Shown: positions 51,484 through 61,248, counted from the stretch's first letter. The stretch is DNA of 64,000 bases from Streptomyces sp. Ru72 (GCF_002920635.1 NZ_PQSR01000003.1:62001-126000), one strand, 5' to 3'. Made by a program: numbers and translations. Notes: generated from the sequence alone by a model not told the origin.

Positions 51484-52326
51484 ATGAGCGTGGCCGACAG
51501 CCCTGCCGCACGGCTGCAGGCGCTCTTCGAGGGGCACCGGCTCACGCCGACCCAGCGGCGCATCGCGCACAGCATGGTGCGACGGGCCGCCGACGTGCCG
51601 TTCCTGTCGAGCGTGGAACTCGCCGAACTCGCCGGGGTCAGCCAGCCGTCCGTGACCCGCTTCGCGGTCGCTCTCGGCTTCGACGGCTACCCGGCGCTGC
51701 GCCGGCACCTGCGCGAGGTCGCGCCCCCGGAACAGACGGCCGGGGCCGGCGCGTACAACGAGTACCAGCAGGCCGTGGAGGCCGAGATAGAGAACCTGAG
51801 GCATCTGGCGGAGGCGCTGGCCGACCCGCAGCCGGTGCACAAGGCCGGCCGGATCCTCGCCGCCTCGCGCCCCCTGCCGGTGCTCGGCCTGCGGGCCGCG
51901 GCCTCCCAGGCGTACGGCTTCGCGTACTTCGCGGCCAAGGTGCACCCGGACGTCAGGTTGCTCGACGAGGGCGGCACGATGCTCCAGGACCGTATCGACG
52001 CGGCCGTACGGGCGGGCGCGAGCGCGTTGCTCTGCTTCGCGCTGCCCCGGCATCCGCGCGAGGTCGTGGACACGCTGGCGTACGCCCGGGAAGCGGGCCT
52101 GACGGTGGTGACGGTCGCCGACTCGGCGTTCGCGCCCGTGGCCAAGGTGTCCGACCTGCTGTTGCCGGCCGCCGTCGGTACGGGACTCGCCTTCGACACG
52201 GCCTGTGCGCCGATGCTCCTCGGGCGGGTCCTCCTCGAAGCGATGTGCGACGACCTGCCGGACGCCCAGGCACGCCTGGAGGAGTTCGACACGCGGGCCG
52301 CGGCCCGGGGGCTGTTCGTCGAGTAG
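51484..52326 (+). CDS. RpiR/MurR family transcriptional regulator
   Basis: 280 residues from ATG 51484, preceded by a purine-rich GGGAGGGGGAG. The N-terminal HTH_6 domain (about 10-85) contains RLTPTQRRIAHSMVRRAADV and VELAELAGVSQPSVTRFAVA, with the YPALRRHLRE end. The C-terminal SIS domain (about 110-260; PLPVLGLRAAASQAYGFAYF, then VTVADSAFAPVAKVSDLLLP) would bind a phosphosugar or a metabolite. The hut operon lies about 5 kb away. RpiR-type regulators control hut in some bacteria, but no link is proven here. A TGCAT/ATGCA palindrome lies at 51406-51421 upstream. Confidence 0.9.
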   Translation: MSVADSPAARLQALFEGHRLTPTQRRIAHSMVRRAADVPFLSSVELAELAGVSQPSVTRFAVALGFDGYPALRRHLREVAPPEQTAGAGAYNEYQQAVEAEIENLRHLAEALADPQPVHKAGRILAASRPLPVLGLRAAASQAYGFAYFAAKVHPDVRLLDEGGTMLQDRIDAAVRAGASALLCFALPRHPREVVDTLAYAREAGLTVVTVADSAFAPVAKVSDLLLPAAVGTGLAFDTACAPMLLGRVLLEAMCDDLPDAQARLEEFDTRAAARGLFVE

Positions 52327-52429
52327 CCCGGTCCGCACGCCTCGCCGCGGGGTTTTCAGACTCGTCTCAGGTTCTCTCGCTAGCCTCCGTGCACTGAGGC
52401 GCTTCACAGGAGGAGACGGGAGGCCGGAC

Positions 52430-53014
52430 GTGGTGCGCGGAGGACAGGGACTGGCTCGGGTGGCAGTCGTCGTGCGGGCGGGGGCAGCGCCGCTGTGGTG
52501 GCTCGGGGTGTTCGCGGCCGGCATCGGGATGCTCGTGCCGGGTGTGACCGGACGCCGGATCGGCGTCCTGGCCGGGGCCGCGCTGTTCGTCGTCGCGACC
52601 GCCGTCGTCGCCTTCTCCCGCCGCAAGCGGTACGCCGCCCTCGTCGGCGCTGCCGCCCGCGCCGGGAAGTACGACGTCCTCCAGGACCGGGCGGTCACCG
52701 TCCGCACCTGGCGGCGCGGCCACCGCTGGTGGCTGCTCGCCGCCTTCGCCGCCGCGCTCGGCAGCGCGTTCGCGGCGCCCGCCGTCGGGGGCATGCTGCT
52801 CGCCGGAACCGGCGCGGGGCTGCGCCTGAAGGCCGCCTGGCTCGGGCGGCGCGAGAAGGCCGACGACGTGCTGCTGTGGGTGCGCGTCGACTGGCTCGGC
52901 CGCCGGGGCGGCGGCCCCGCGGGCAAGGCGGTCAAGGGCTACCGCAGCACCGGCATCGCGGCCGGCGACGCGGCCCCGGGTGGGGCGCGCCGCCGTACCG
53001 CCGAGCTCGTCTAG
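52430..53014 (+). CDS. Integral membrane protein, unknown
   Basis: 194 residues. GTG 52430 is preceded by GGGAGG at about 7 bases; GTG 52433 is equivalent. Two or three hydrophobic segments are seen: WWLGVFAAGIGMLVPGV, GVLAGAALFVVATAVVAFS and WWLLAAFAAALGSAFAAPAV. Basic loops lie on one side. The tail is Gly/Arg-rich. No catalytic motif or family recognised. It is convergent with the roadblock operon. Confidence 0.75.
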   Translation: MVRGGQGLARVAVVVRAGAAPLWWLGVFAAGIGMLVPGVTGRRIGVLAGAALFVVATAVVAFSRRKRYAALVGAAARAGKYDVLQDRAVTVRTWRRGHRWWLLAAFAAALGSAFAAPAVGGMLLAGTGAGLRLKAAWLGRREKADDVLLWVRVDWLGRRGGGPAGKAVKGYRSTGIAAGDAAPGGARRRTAELV

Positions 53015-53057
53015 CGGCCTTGTAGGGCACTGGTGCGGGGAGCGGCCGGGCGGAGGG

Positions 53058-53432
53058 TCAGACCTCCAGTTCCTCCTCGATCTTCCTCAGCTGGTGGCGG
53101 GCCATCGCCAGGTTGGCCCGCTTGGCGTCAAGGACGAGGTACAGGAACAGGCCGTTGCCGCCGCGGCCGGTGAGCAACCGGATCAGGTGGTACTGGTCGG
53201 ACAGCGTGATCAGGATGTCCTCGATCTGGGCCTTGAGGCCGAGGTGTTCCATGGTGCGCAGCTTGGCCCGTACGACGTCGGTGTTGCCGGCGGCCGCGAC
53301 GGTGAGGTCGAAGCTCTTGCTGCCGCCCATCGTGCCCAGGGCCATGCCGCTGGTGTAGTCGACGAGCGCGGCTCCGGTCGCACCCTCGATGGAGGCGAGC
53401 GCCTCTTTCAGCGCGGTTTCGGTGTTGGCCAT
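53058..53432 (-). CDS. Roadblock/LC7 domain protein
   Basis: 124 residues from ATG 53432. The single domain has ALASIEGATGAALVDYTSGM and ALGTMGG, then LKAQIEDILITLSDQYHLIR and NGLFLYLVLDAKRANLAMAR. This is the alpha-beta roadblock (MglB-like) fold. Such proteins bind small Ras-like GTPases as activators. It is the last gene of a four-gene leftward operon with two more roadblock-like proteins and a DUF4388 protein. No GTPase gene is found nearby. Confidence 0.88.
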   Translation of the reverse strand: MANTETALKEALASIEGATGAALVDYTSGMALGTMGGSKSFDLTVAAAGNTDVVRAKLRTMEHLGLKAQIEDILITLSDQYHLIRLLTGRGGNGLFLYLVLDAKRANLAMARHQLRKIEEELEV

Positions 53433-53448
53433 TTCGGGATGAGTCCTT

Positions 53449-53970
53449 TCAACTTTCGGTGGTGGTTCGCGCGTTCGCGGCCGGACGTGGGCTCGCGGGG
53501 GTGCGCGCGGTGCGGGTCCGCGTGGGTGCGGGCCTGGTGGGTGGGGGCTGGGTGGGGGTCCATGGGGCGGGGGGCTGTGGTGGCGGCTCGGCGCGGGCGG
53601 CGGCCTCGTCGACCAGCTCGCCGATCCGGGCGCTCGCACGACGGCCCTCCAGGTGTAGCCGGCCGACGTTGACGCGGTCCTGGGCCAGTACCGTCAGGAC
53701 GGCGTTGCGGCCCGCGGCGTACGTGGCCACGTAGCCGTGGACGCCGCGGACGAGCACCTCGCGGAAGTCGCCCTGTCCCGTCGCTTGCGCCAGCCGTACG
53801 GCGACGCCCAGCGCGGCCGCGGTGAGCGCGGCGACGCCTTCCGGTTCGACGCCGGGCGCGTCCTGGGCGAGGACGAGTCCGTCGACGCTGGCGGCGAGGG
53901 AGCCGGTCAGCTGGGGGATGCGGGATCTCAGTCGGCGGAGTTCGTCCAGGACGTCCGCCTCGGCTGTCAT
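53449..53970 (-). CDS. Roadblock/LC7 domain protein with proline-rich tail
   Basis: 173 residues. ATG 53970 has AGGAG at good spacing and gives MTAEADVLDELRRLRSRIPQ. The roadblock domain covers about 10-125: LTGSLAASVDGLVLAQDAPG, ALGVAVRLAQATGQGDFREV, GYVATYAAGRNAVLTVLAQD. The last 45 residues are proline- and threonine-rich and disordered. The order (longer helix, sheet, helix) is that of MglB-type GTPase regulators. It lies 16 bp before the next roadblock gene. Confidence 0.85.
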   Translation of the reverse strand: MTAEADVLDELRRLRSRIPQLTGSLAASVDGLVLAQDAPGVEPEGVAALTAAALGVAVRLAQATGQGDFREVLVRGVHGYVATYAAGRNAVLTVLAQDRVNVGRLHLEGRRASARIGELVDEAAARAEPPPQPPAPWTPTQPPPTRPAPTRTRTARTPASPRPAANARTTTES

Positions 53971-54013
53971 CAGCTGTCTCCTCTCGGCGCGAGGTCGCTG
54001 CCGCGCGGGGCGG

Positions 54014-54862
54014 TCAAAGGGCCTCCAGCGCATCTCTCAGCCTTTTCAGCAAGGTGATGTGGGGGTCTTGGCAGGGCAGCAGCTCTTCGGTGGGCGTAGG
54101 TGGTTCGCCGCCCGGTGCCGGCGCCGGGTCCGGTGCGGGGTCCGGTGTCGGCGCGGCGACACGAGGCGATACGAACCCCGCCGCCGCCAGGCGCCTTATG
54201 TCCACGAGCGTGTGGAACGCCGGGCGGCCCAGTGTCCGTGAGATGTCCGCCGCCGTTCGCGTTCCGTCGACGCGGCCCAGTACGGCTTCCTGGCGGGGTG
54301 TGACCGTCGGGACCGTCGGGCGGCCGGCGCGGACCAGAGGGGCCTCGTCGATCGCCGGGTCGGGCCAGATGGCGTGGAGCAGGTCCCGGCGGCGCAGTGT
54401 CTCCCGCTCCACCGCGGTCACCGGAACCGGGTGCACCGGCCCCAGCCAGTGGGCCTCGCCGTAGCGGAAGCGGGCGGGGGCGCTGCTCGGGCCCAGCACG
54501 AAGTACGCCGCGTCGAACAGCGCTCCCAGATGGCACAGCTCCAGGGCTCCCTGGACGATCCGGCCGCTGTCGACCAGGAACCGGCCCACCAGCCCCTGCG
54601 GCCCCGCCTGCGCGAGCGCCTCCCGCCAGTCCTCCTCGTCGAGCACGCCGTGCGCGATGAGCAGGCTGTCGAGGCCCGGGGTGGCGGGGCTCTCCGCGTA
54701 CACCACCTGGCCCTCGGACAGGTGGAGCATCCCGCCCTCGCGCATCAGCACACCGGTGGCCCGCTCGGCGGCGAGCCGGCTGAGCATGGGGGACAGGCCG
54801 CCGCCCGGGATCCGCGTCCCCTGCCGTACCGGCAGCGCAGGCGGTAGTCCGACCATCGTCAT
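54014..54862 (-). CDS. DUF4388 domain protein
   Basis: 282 residues. ATG 54862 overlaps the stop of the upstream gene (ATGA). The N-terminal part (about 20-105) reads MLSRLAAERATGVLMREGGM, then LSEGQVVYAESPATPG and LLIAHGVLDEEDWREALAQA. This is the DUF4388 (PatA-like) pattern, often linked to regulatory GTPase or c-di-GMP systems. A winged-helix-like region follows (VDGTRTAADISRTLGRPAFH), then a proline-rich linker and a short C-terminal helix. It may be a scaffold for the roadblock partners encoded on both sides. Confidence 0.8.
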   Translation of the reverse strand: MTMVGLPPALPVRQGTRIPGGGLSPMLSRLAAERATGVLMREGGMLHLSEGQVVYAESPATPGLDSLLIAHGVLDEEDWREALAQAGPQGLVGRFLVDSGRIVQGALELCHLGALFDAAYFVLGPSSAPARFRYGEAHWLGPVHPVPVTAVERETLRRRDLLHAIWPDPAIDEAPLVRAGRPTVPTVTPRQEAVLGRVDGTRTAADISRTLGRPAFHTLVDIRRLAAAGFVSPRVAAPTPDPAPDPAPAPGGEPPTPTEELLPCQDPHITLLKRLRDALEAL

Positions 54863-55257
54863 CCCAGCACCAGCCGTCCGGCCATCTCGCCGAGCCGGAT
54901 GCGGGCGAGGGCGAGGTTGCCGTCCTCGCGTGCCAGCCACAGGTGGAGGAAGACACTGCTGTCAAAGGTCGTCGGGACGAACCGGAGCAGGTGGTAGCTG
55001 TCCCGGTTGGCGACGATCAGATCCTCGACCGGACAGGCGTCCGCGGACCAGTCGGCGTCCCCCTCCGGTGCGAAGGCACGGTGTTCGGCGGCCAGCCGGG
55101 CCAGTTCCGCCGCCTCCGCCGCCGTCGTCTCGTGGTCACCGCCGGGGGCGTCGCCGACCGTGCCCAGCGCGAGCCCGCTGGTCCAGTCGACCACCGCGGC
55201 ACCCCGGGCACCGGGCAGGCGCATGGCTTCCAGCAGACACTCGTCGATTCCGGGCAC
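54859..55257 (-). CDS. Roadblock-like protein, first gene of the operon
   Basis: 132 residues from GTG 55257, after GGGAGGGGAG. It shows the roadblock pattern: PGIDECLLEAMRLPGARGAA, VVDWTSGLALGTVG, VEDLIVANRDSYHLLRFVPT and SSVFLHLWLAREDGNLALAR. The strand VVDWTSGLALGTV parallels LVDYTSGMALGTM in the 53432 protein, so the two are paralogues. Its stop overlaps the DUF4388 start. It is the probable first gene of the leftward four-gene unit. Confidence 0.8.
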   Translation of the reverse strand: MPGIDECLLEAMRLPGARGAAVVDWTSGLALGTVGDAPGGDHETTAAEAAELARLAAEHRAFAPEGDADWSADACPVEDLIVANRDSYHLLRFVPTTFDSSVFLHLWLAREDGNLALARIRLGEMAGRLVLG

Positions 55258-55433
55258 AGCGGTGCTCCCCTCCCGCCTCGGGTACGGCTGAGTGACACAG
55301 ACGCTACGCAACGTGTGCGCGAAGGGTGAGGGATCCGGCATTTTCCAGTGGAACATGCGCGGGACCACTAAGGTGGGTCAACTGACCCTGTTCGCCGGGG
55401 TGTTGGTGCGAGTAGCGGTCCTTCTCGCTGACG

Positions 55434-55463
55434 TGCGGGTATGCGGTCCGCGTGCATACCGCA
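55434..55463. terminator. Hairpin downstream of the PLP decarboxylase
   Basis: TGCGGGTATGC (55434-55444) pairs with GCATACCGCA (55454-55463). The only interruption is one bulged G. It lies about 30 bases beyond the decarboxylase stop. Confidence 0.5.
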
Positions 55464-55492
55464 GGGGCGGCCGGGCAGGGCGCGCGGTTTCC

Positions 55493-56860
55493 TCAGAGCT
55501 CCGACAGCGCTCCCGCGCGCCCCCCGCCAGACTCCGCCACGATCTCCTCGACCGACTGCGGCTCCCGCACGACGGCGAACCGTATCCCGCCGTCCCCGTC
55601 CGGCGCGTAGCCGTACACCGCGGGCCGGGCAAGGGAGTTGTAGGCGTAGTGGTGCGCGAAGTAGTACGCGCCGGTGTCCAGCACCGCCACGTGGTCGCCC
55701 TGCTCCAGAAGCGGCAGCGCCCGTGCCTCGGCCAGCAGGTCGCCCGCGAAGCACGCCGGTCCCGCCACGTCCTGCACCACCTCGGGTCCCTCCTTGGGGC
55801 GCCCCTTCGCGTCGTAGGCGGCGATCCGCAGCGGCCAGGACGCCGGCGCGTACACCGTCCGCACCGCGACCTGCACCCCCGCGTGCGTGACCGCGACGGC
55901 CCGGCCGCCCGCGCTCTTGGTGTACTCCACGCGCGCCACCAGTGTCCCGTGCTTGGCCAGCAGCGACCGCCCGAACTCCGTGACCAGTCCGTACCGCCCG
56001 TCGAACAGCCCCGGCACCGCCTGAGCCAGCAGCCGCGCGTACTGCGCGTACGTCGGCGTCGTGACGTCGGAGCCGAAGTTGACGTGCAGTCCGCCGCCGA
56101 TGTCGATCGTGTCGATCTGCCGGCGCCCGACGTGCCGGTTGATCTCCTCGGCGAGCGTGTACGTCTCCGCGACACCCCGCGCCATCAGCGACAGCGGCAC
56201 CCCCTGAGAGCCGGAGTGCGCGTGCAGCCGCGTCAGCCAGGGCCGCTCCGCATAAGCGCGCACCACCCACTCGCGCGCCCCCTCGTCCCGCAACGCCACC
56301 CCGAACTTGGAGGTGGCCGTCGCCGTCGACAGCGCCTGGATGGAACCGGCCCCGGTCTGCGGATTCACCCGGATCCCCAGCGGGGAGTCCGTCCTCACCG
56401 TGTGGACGAGCTCGTCGAGCCGTGCCAGCTCCTGCGGGCTGTCCGCGTTCACGGCGGCGCCCAGCTCCAGCGCCTGGCGCAGCTCGGCCGCCGTCTTGGC
56501 GGGCGAGTCCAGCACGATGCGCTCCGGCGCCACCCCGGCCGCCCGGGCCAGCGCCATCTCTCCGGGGCTCGCCACCTCGGCGCCGATGCCCGCCTCGCGC
56601 AGCAGCCGCAGCACCGGCACCAGCGGGGTCGCCTTGACCGCGAACGCGTGCAGCACCGGCGTCCCCGGCGCCACCACCGCGTCGAAGGCCGCCCGCAGCG
56701 CCGCCGCCGAGTCCCGGATGCCCGCGACGTCCAGCAGGCCGGCCAGCGGGGCGTCCGGCCCCAGCAGCCCGTGTTCGACGGCGGCCCGCACGGCGTCGTG
56801 GCGCCGTGCCGCCCGCTCGGCGTCGCCGCCTCCCCCTGTCCCGATGTTCGCCATCTCCAC
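55493..56860 (-). CDS. Fold-type III PLP decarboxylase (diaminopimelate/ornithine decarboxylase-like)
   Basis: 455 residues. GTG 56860 has GGGGGA upstream; ATG 56854 is an alternative. It has an alanine-racemase-like barrel: PLP lysine K76 in HAFAVKATPLVPVL, VLDSPAKTAAELRQA, SKFGVALRD, HAHSGSQGV, and the glycine-rich phosphate loop IDIGGGLHVNFG. The beta domain has PACFAGDLLAEAR (catalytic Cys) and LDTGAYYFAHHYAYNS. It decarboxylates a basic or diamino acid. It is not obviously the housekeeping lysA. It is divergent from the histidine-utilisation operon, which hints at amino-acid catabolism. The substrate is unknown. Confidence 0.85.
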   Translation of the reverse strand: MEMANIGTGGGGDAERAARRHDAVRAAVEHGLLGPDAPLAGLLDVAGIRDSAAALRAAFDAVVAPGTPVLHAFAVKATPLVPVLRLLREAGIGAEVASPGEMALARAAGVAPERIVLDSPAKTAAELRQALELGAAVNADSPQELARLDELVHTVRTDSPLGIRVNPQTGAGSIQALSTATATSKFGVALRDEGAREWVVRAYAERPWLTRLHAHSGSQGVPLSLMARGVAETYTLAEEINRHVGRRQIDTIDIGGGLHVNFGSDVTTPTYAQYARLLAQAVPGLFDGRYGLVTEFGRSLLAKHGTLVARVEYTKSAGGRAVAVTHAGVQVAVRTVYAPASWPLRIAAYDAKGRPKEGPEVVQDVAGPACFAGDLLAEARALPLLEQGDHVAVLDTGAYYFAHHYAYNSLARPAVYGYAPDGDGGIRFAVVREPQSVEEIVAESGGGRAGALSEL

Positions 56861-56943
56861 CGCGTCCCCCGTCCCGTGTCACCGTCTGCGGTCATGCCTC
56901 CAGCCAAACATCCCGGCCCCGGCCCTGCTGGCGCAAGGACGTA

Positions 56944-56979
56944 TTGACTAGTTCTATTCAGATGGTCAGGATGTGAATA
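56944..56979 (+). promoter_or_regulatory. Promoter and overlapping operator of the hut operon
   Basis: TTGACT (56944-56949), a 17-base spacer and CAGGAT (56967-56972) form a good housekeeping-type promoter. TATTCA (56955-56960) and TGAATA (56974-56979) are an inverted repeat spanning the -10, a likely repressor site. hutU starts about 60 bases further on. Confidence 0.6.
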
Positions 56980-57038
56980 ACCACTGCAACAGTCCCGCGC
57001 GCCCCCGCCGCGTGACGCCGTCCATCAGGAGGCAGACC

Positions 57039-58703
57039 ATGTCAGGACCCCGGCCCGTCCGAGCGCCCCGCGGCACGGAACGCAGCGCCCTGGGATGGCA
57101 GCAGGAGGCCGCCCTGCGGATGCTGCAGAACAACCTCGACCCCGAGGTCGCCGAGCACCCCGACAAGCTCGTCGTCTACGGCGGCACCGGCAAGGCCGCG
57201 CGCGACTGGCGCTCCTTCGACGCGATGGTCCGTACCCTGAAGACCCTCAAGCAGGACGAGACGATGCTCGTCCAGTCCGGCCGCCCCGTCGGCGTCATGC
57301 AGACCCACGAGTGGGCGCCGCGCGTCCTCATCGCCAACTCCAACCTCGTCGGCGACTGGGCCAACTGGGAGGAGTTCCGCCGTCTGGAGGCCCTCGGCCT
57401 GACCATGTACGGGCAGATGACCGCCGGCTCCTGGATCTACATCGGCACCCAGGGCATCCTGCAGGGCACCTACGAGACGTTCTCCGCCGTCGCCGCCAAG
57501 AAGTTCGGCGGTTCGCTCGCCGGAACCATCACCCTGACCGCCGGCCTCGGCGGCATGGGCGGCGCCCAGCCGCTCGCCGTCACCATGAACGACGGCGTCG
57601 CGATCTGCATCGACTGCGACCCGCGGGCCATCGAGCGCCGCATCGAGCACCGGTACCTGGACGTGAAGGCCGACTCGCTCGAGCACGCACTCCAGCTGGC
57701 CGTCGAGGCGCGCGACGCCCGCCGTCCGCTGTCCATCGGCGTCCTCGGCAACGCCGCCGAGCTGGTGCCGCAGCTCCTCGCCATGGGCGCCCCCATCGAC
57801 GTCGTCACCGACCAGACCTCCGCCCACGACCCGCTCTCGTACCTCCCGGTCGGCGTCGCCTTCGAGGACATGGCCGCCTACGCCGCCAAGGACCCGGCCG
57901 GCTTCACCACCCGTGCGCGTGAGTCGATGGCCCGGCACGTCGAGGCCATGGTCGGCTTCATGGACGCCGGTGCGGAGGTCTTCGACTACGGCAACTCGAT
58001 CCGTGGCGAGGCGCAGCTCGCGGGTTACGAGCGGGCGTTCGCCTTCCCCGGGTTCGTCCCCGCCTACATCCGGCCGCTGTTCTGCGAGGGGAAGGGCCCG
58101 TTCCGGTGGGCGGCCCTGTCGGGCGACCCGGCGGACATCGCGAAGACCGACAAGGCGATCCTCGAGCTCTTCCCCGAGAACGAGTCCCTCGCGCGCTGGA
58201 TCAAGATGGCCGGCGAGCGGGTCCACTTCCAGGGACTTCCGGCGCGTATCTGCTGGCTCGGGTACGGGGAGCGGGACAAGGCCGGAGAGCGGTTCAACGA
58301 CATGGTGGCGAGCGGGGAGCTGAGCGCGCCGATCGTCATCGGCCGCGACCACCTCGACTGCGGGTCCGTCGCCTCGCCGTACCGCGAGACGGAGGCGATG
58401 CTCGACGGGTCGGACGCGATCGCGGACTGGCCGCTGCTGAACGCCATGGTCAACGTGGCGTCCGGCGCGTCCTGGGTGTCCATCCACCACGGTGGTGGCG
58501 TGGGGATGGGCCGCTCCATCCACGCCGGGCAGGTGACGGTGGCCGACGGCACCGCGCTGGCCGGCGAGAAGGTCCGCCGGGTCCTCACCAACGACCCCGG
58601 GATGGGTGTCATCCGGCACGTCGACGCCGGGTACGACATCGCGGAGTCCGTCGCCGAGGAGCGGGGCGTGCGGGTGCCGATGCGCGAGGGTGACGACGCG
58701 TGA
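57039..58703 (+). CDS. hutU: Urocanate hydratase
   Basis: 554 residues, the normal length, from ATG 57039 six bases after AGGAGG. It adds water to urocanate to give imidazolone propionate, using tightly bound NAD+. Family blocks seen: [105 protein letters not shown] and [15 protein letters not shown], with [15 protein letters not shown] near the end. It is the first gene of the operon; its stop overlaps the next start by four bases. Confidence 0.98.
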   Translation: MSGPRPVRAPRGTERSALGWQQEAALRMLQNNLDPEVAEHPDKLVVYGGTGKAARDWRSFDAMVRTLKTLKQDETMLVQSGRPVGVMQTHEWAPRVLIANSNLVGDWANWEEFRRLEALGLTMYGQMTAGSWIYIGTQGILQGTYETFSAVAAKKFGGSLAGTITLTAGLGGMGGAQPLAVTMNDGVAICIDCDPRAIERRIEHRYLDVKADSLEHALQLAVEARDARRPLSIGVLGNAAELVPQLLAMGAPIDVVTDQTSAHDPLSYLPVGVAFEDMAAYAAKDPAGFTTRARESMARHVEAMVGFMDAGAEVFDYGNSIRGEAQLAGYERAFAFPGFVPAYIRPLFCEGKGPFRWAALSGDPADIAKTDKAILELFPENESLARWIKMAGERVHFQGLPARICWLGYGERDKAGERFNDMVASGELSAPIVIGRDHLDCGSVASPYRETEAMLDGSDAIADWPLLNAMVNVASGASWVSIHHGGGVGMGRSIHAGQVTVADGTALAGEKVRRVLTNDPGMGVIRHVDAGYDIAESVAEERGVRVPMREGDDA

Positions 58704-59917
58704 CGTTCCACAGCATGTGGGCGGAGTTGCTGCCGGTCGGCCGCGACTCCGCCTCCGGTGGCTACCGGCGCTTCGCCTGGAGCGGTGCCGACGCCGAGTG
58801 CCGGGCCTGGTTCCAGGAGCAGGCCGAAGTCCGGGGGCTGGTTCACGAAGTCGACCGGAACGGGAACCAGTGGGCCTGGCTCGGGGACCCCGCCCAGGGG
58901 GACGCCGTGGTCACCGGCTCCCACCTCGACTCCGTGCCCGACGGCGGGGCCTTCGACGGGCCTCTCGGGGTCGTGTCCGCCTTCGCCGCGCTCGACGAGC
59001 TACGGAGCAGGAACGTCCGGTTCGCCAAGCCCCTGGGCATCGTCAACTTCGGCGACGAGGAAGGCGCCCGGTTCGGGCTGGCCTGCGTCGGGTCGCGGCT
59101 CGCCGCCGGGCAGCTCACCCGCGAGCAGGCCCACCGGCTGACCGACGGTGACGGGATCACCTTGCCGCGGGCCATGGAGGCCGCCGGGTACGACCCCGAC
59201 GCCATCGGGCCCGATCCCGAGCGGCTCGGCCGAATCGGCGCGTTCGTCGAGCTGCACGTCGAGCAGGGGCGGGCGCTCGACATCGGCGGGGACGCCGTCG
59301 GAGTCGCCAGCGCCATCTGGCCGCACGGCCGGTGGCGGTTCGACTTCCGGGGCGAGGCCAACCACGCGGGGACCACGCGGCTCGCCGACCGGCGCGACCC
59401 CATGCTGCCGTACGCCGAGACCGTGCTCGCCGCCCGCCGTGAGGCCGAACTCGCCGGTGCCGTGGCCACCTTCGGGAAGATCGCCGTCGAGCCCAACGGG
59501 GTCAACGCGATCCCCTCCCTCGTCCGCGGCTGGCTCGACTCCCGTGCCGCCGACCAGGCGAGCCTCGACACCGTGGTGGGAGGCATCCAGAAGGCGGCCC
59601 GGGAGTGCGCCGATGCACACGGTGTCGATCTCGACGTGGTGCGCGAGTCGTTCACGCCGGTCGTCGAGTTCGACCACGCCCTGCGGGACGAAGTGGCCCG
59701 CATCCTCGGCCGGGACACCGACCTGACCGTGCCCGTCCTCGGCACCGGGGCGGGACACGACGCCGGGATCCTCTCCGGGAGCATCCCGACCGCCATGCTG
59801 TTCGTGCGCAACCCCACGGGCGTGTCGCACTCCCCGGCCGAGTACGCCGCCGAGGACGACTGCCTGGCCGGGGTGGCCGCGCTCGCCGACGTACTGGAAG
59901 GGCTGGTGTGCAGGTGA
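58700..59917 (+). CDS. M20-family amidohydrolase in the hut operon (probable N-formylglutamate step)
   Basis: 405 residues from GTG 58700, overlapping the hutU stop (GTGA). It is M20/carbamoylase-like: metal ligands in [18 protein letters not shown] and [22 protein letters not shown], the dimerisation-domain motif [20 protein letters not shown], and GAGHDAGIL and [12 protein letters not shown] at the C-terminus. It is usually annotated as allantoate amidohydrolase. Between hutU and hutF, with no hutG seen, it probably removes formate from N-formyl-L-glutamate. That role is inferred from context. Confidence 0.9.
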   Translation: MTFHSMWAELLPVGRDSASGGYRRFAWSGADAECRAWFQEQAEVRGLVHEVDRNGNQWAWLGDPAQGDAVVTGSHLDSVPDGGAFDGPLGVVSAFAALDELRSRNVRFAKPLGIVNFGDEEGARFGLACVGSRLAAGQLTREQAHRLTDGDGITLPRAMEAAGYDPDAIGPDPERLGRIGAFVELHVEQGRALDIGGDAVGVASAIWPHGRWRFDFRGEANHAGTTRLADRRDPMLPYAETVLAARREAELAGAVATFGKIAVEPNGVNAIPSLVRGWLDSRAADQASLDTVVGGIQKAARECADAHGVDLDVVRESFTPVVEFDHALRDEVARILGRDTDLTVPVLGTGAGHDAGILSGSIPTAMLFVRNPTGVSHSPAEYAAEDDCLAGVAALADVLEGLVCR

Positions 59918-61248
59918 CACGGACGTACTGGCTGGAGCACGCCTGGCTCGACCCGGCCGTCGAGCCGGGCGTCGCCCTGGAGGTGGCCGACGGGCGCATC
60001 ACCGCGGTCCGCACCGGCGTCGACGCCCCACCGCCCGGCGCCGAGGTCCTGCGCGGGCTGACCCTCCCCGGGCTCGCCAACGCCCACAGCCACGCCTTCC
60101 ACCGCGCCCTGCGCGGCACCGTCCAGATCGGCTCGGGGACCTTCTGGACCTGGCGCGAGGTCATGTACTCGTTCGCGGACAGACTGGCCCCGGACACGTA
60201 CCACGCGCTCGCCCGCGCCGTGTACGCGGAGATGGCGCTGGCCGGGGTCACCGCCGTCGGCGAGTTCCACTACGTGCACCACGCCCCCGGCGGCACCCCC
60301 TACGCCGACCCCAACGCCATGGGGGAGGCGCTGATCGCGGCCGCCGCCGAGGCCGGCATCCGGATCACCCTCCTCGACACCGCCTACCTGTCCTCCGGCT
60401 TCGGACAGCCGCCCAACACCCACCAGCTCCGCTTCTCCGACGGCACGGCCGAGGCCTGGGCGGAACGCTGTTCAGTTCTCAAGGAACGCGATCACGCACG
60501 GATCGGTGCGGCGATCCACTCCGTACGGGCGGTGCCCGCCGAGCAGTTGGAGACGGTGGCGCGCTGGGCGCAGGAGCGGCGGGCCCCGCTGCATGTGCAC
60601 CTGTCCGAGCAGACGGCCGAGAACGACGCCTGCCGGCAGGCACACGGCCGTACCCCGACCCGGCTCCTCGCCGACCACGGCGTCCTCGGGCCGCGCACCA
60701 CCGGGGTGCACAACACGCACCTCACGGACGAGGACATCCAGCTGATCGGCTCCACCGGCACCGGCACCTGCATGTGCCCCACCACCGAGCGGGACCTCGC
60801 CGACGGCATCGGTCCGGCCCCGGCCCTGCAGGCGGCCGGCTCGCCGCTCAGTCTCGGCTCCGACAGCCACGCCGTCATCGACCTGTTCGAGGAGGCCCGC
60901 GCGATGGAGCTGAACGAGCGGCTGCGCACCCGCACCCGCGGTCACTGGACGGCGGCGGCCCTGCTGCGGGCCGCCTCCGCCGACGGGCACGCCGCGCTCG
61001 GCTGGGACGGCGCGGGCGCCCTGGAGCCGGGCGCGCTCGCCGACTTCACGACGATCGCGCTCGACTCGGTCAGGACCGCAGGGCCCCTGCCACGGCTGGG
61101 CGCCGAGACGGCGGTATTCGCCGCGACGGCAGCGGATGTGCGCCATACGGTCGTGGGCGGCCGGCACGTCGTCCGCGACGGAGCCCACCTGCTCGTACCG
61201 GACGTGCCACGCGCGCTGGCGGACGCCGTCGAAGCCCTGCGCGCCTGA
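59908..61248 (+). CDS. hutF: Formimidoylglutamate deiminase
   Basis: 446 residues. GTG 59908 is 5 bases after GAAGGG; GTG 59914 (overlapping the previous stop) is less well placed. It is an amidohydrolase-superfamily (HutF/TRZ-type) enzyme: metal-binding HxH in [18 protein letters not shown], the strand [24 protein letters not shown], the Gly-rich [10 protein letters not shown], and the metal Asp in [15 protein letters not shown]. It converts N-formimino-L-glutamate to N-formyl-L-glutamate and ammonia. This branch of histidine breakdown bypasses HutG-type formiminoglutamase. Confidence 0.95.
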   Translation: MQVTRTYWLEHAWLDPAVEPGVALEVADGRITAVRTGVDAPPPGAEVLRGLTLPGLANAHSHAFHRALRGTVQIGSGTFWTWREVMYSFADRLAPDTYHALARAVYAEMALAGVTAVGEFHYVHHAPGGTPYADPNAMGEALIAAAAEAGIRITLLDTAYLSSGFGQPPNTHQLRFSDGTAEAWAERCSVLKERDHARIGAAIHSVRAVPAEQLETVARWAQERRAPLHVHLSEQTAENDACRQAHGRTPTRLLADHGVLGPRTTGVHNTHLTDEDIQLIGSTGTGTCMCPTTERDLADGIGPAPALQAAGSPLSLGSDSHAVIDLFEEARAMELNERLRTRTRGHWTAAALLRAASADGHAALGWDGAGALEPGALADFTTIALDSVRTAGPLPRLGAETAVFAATAADVRHTVVGGRHVVRDGAHLLVPDVPRALADAVEALRA

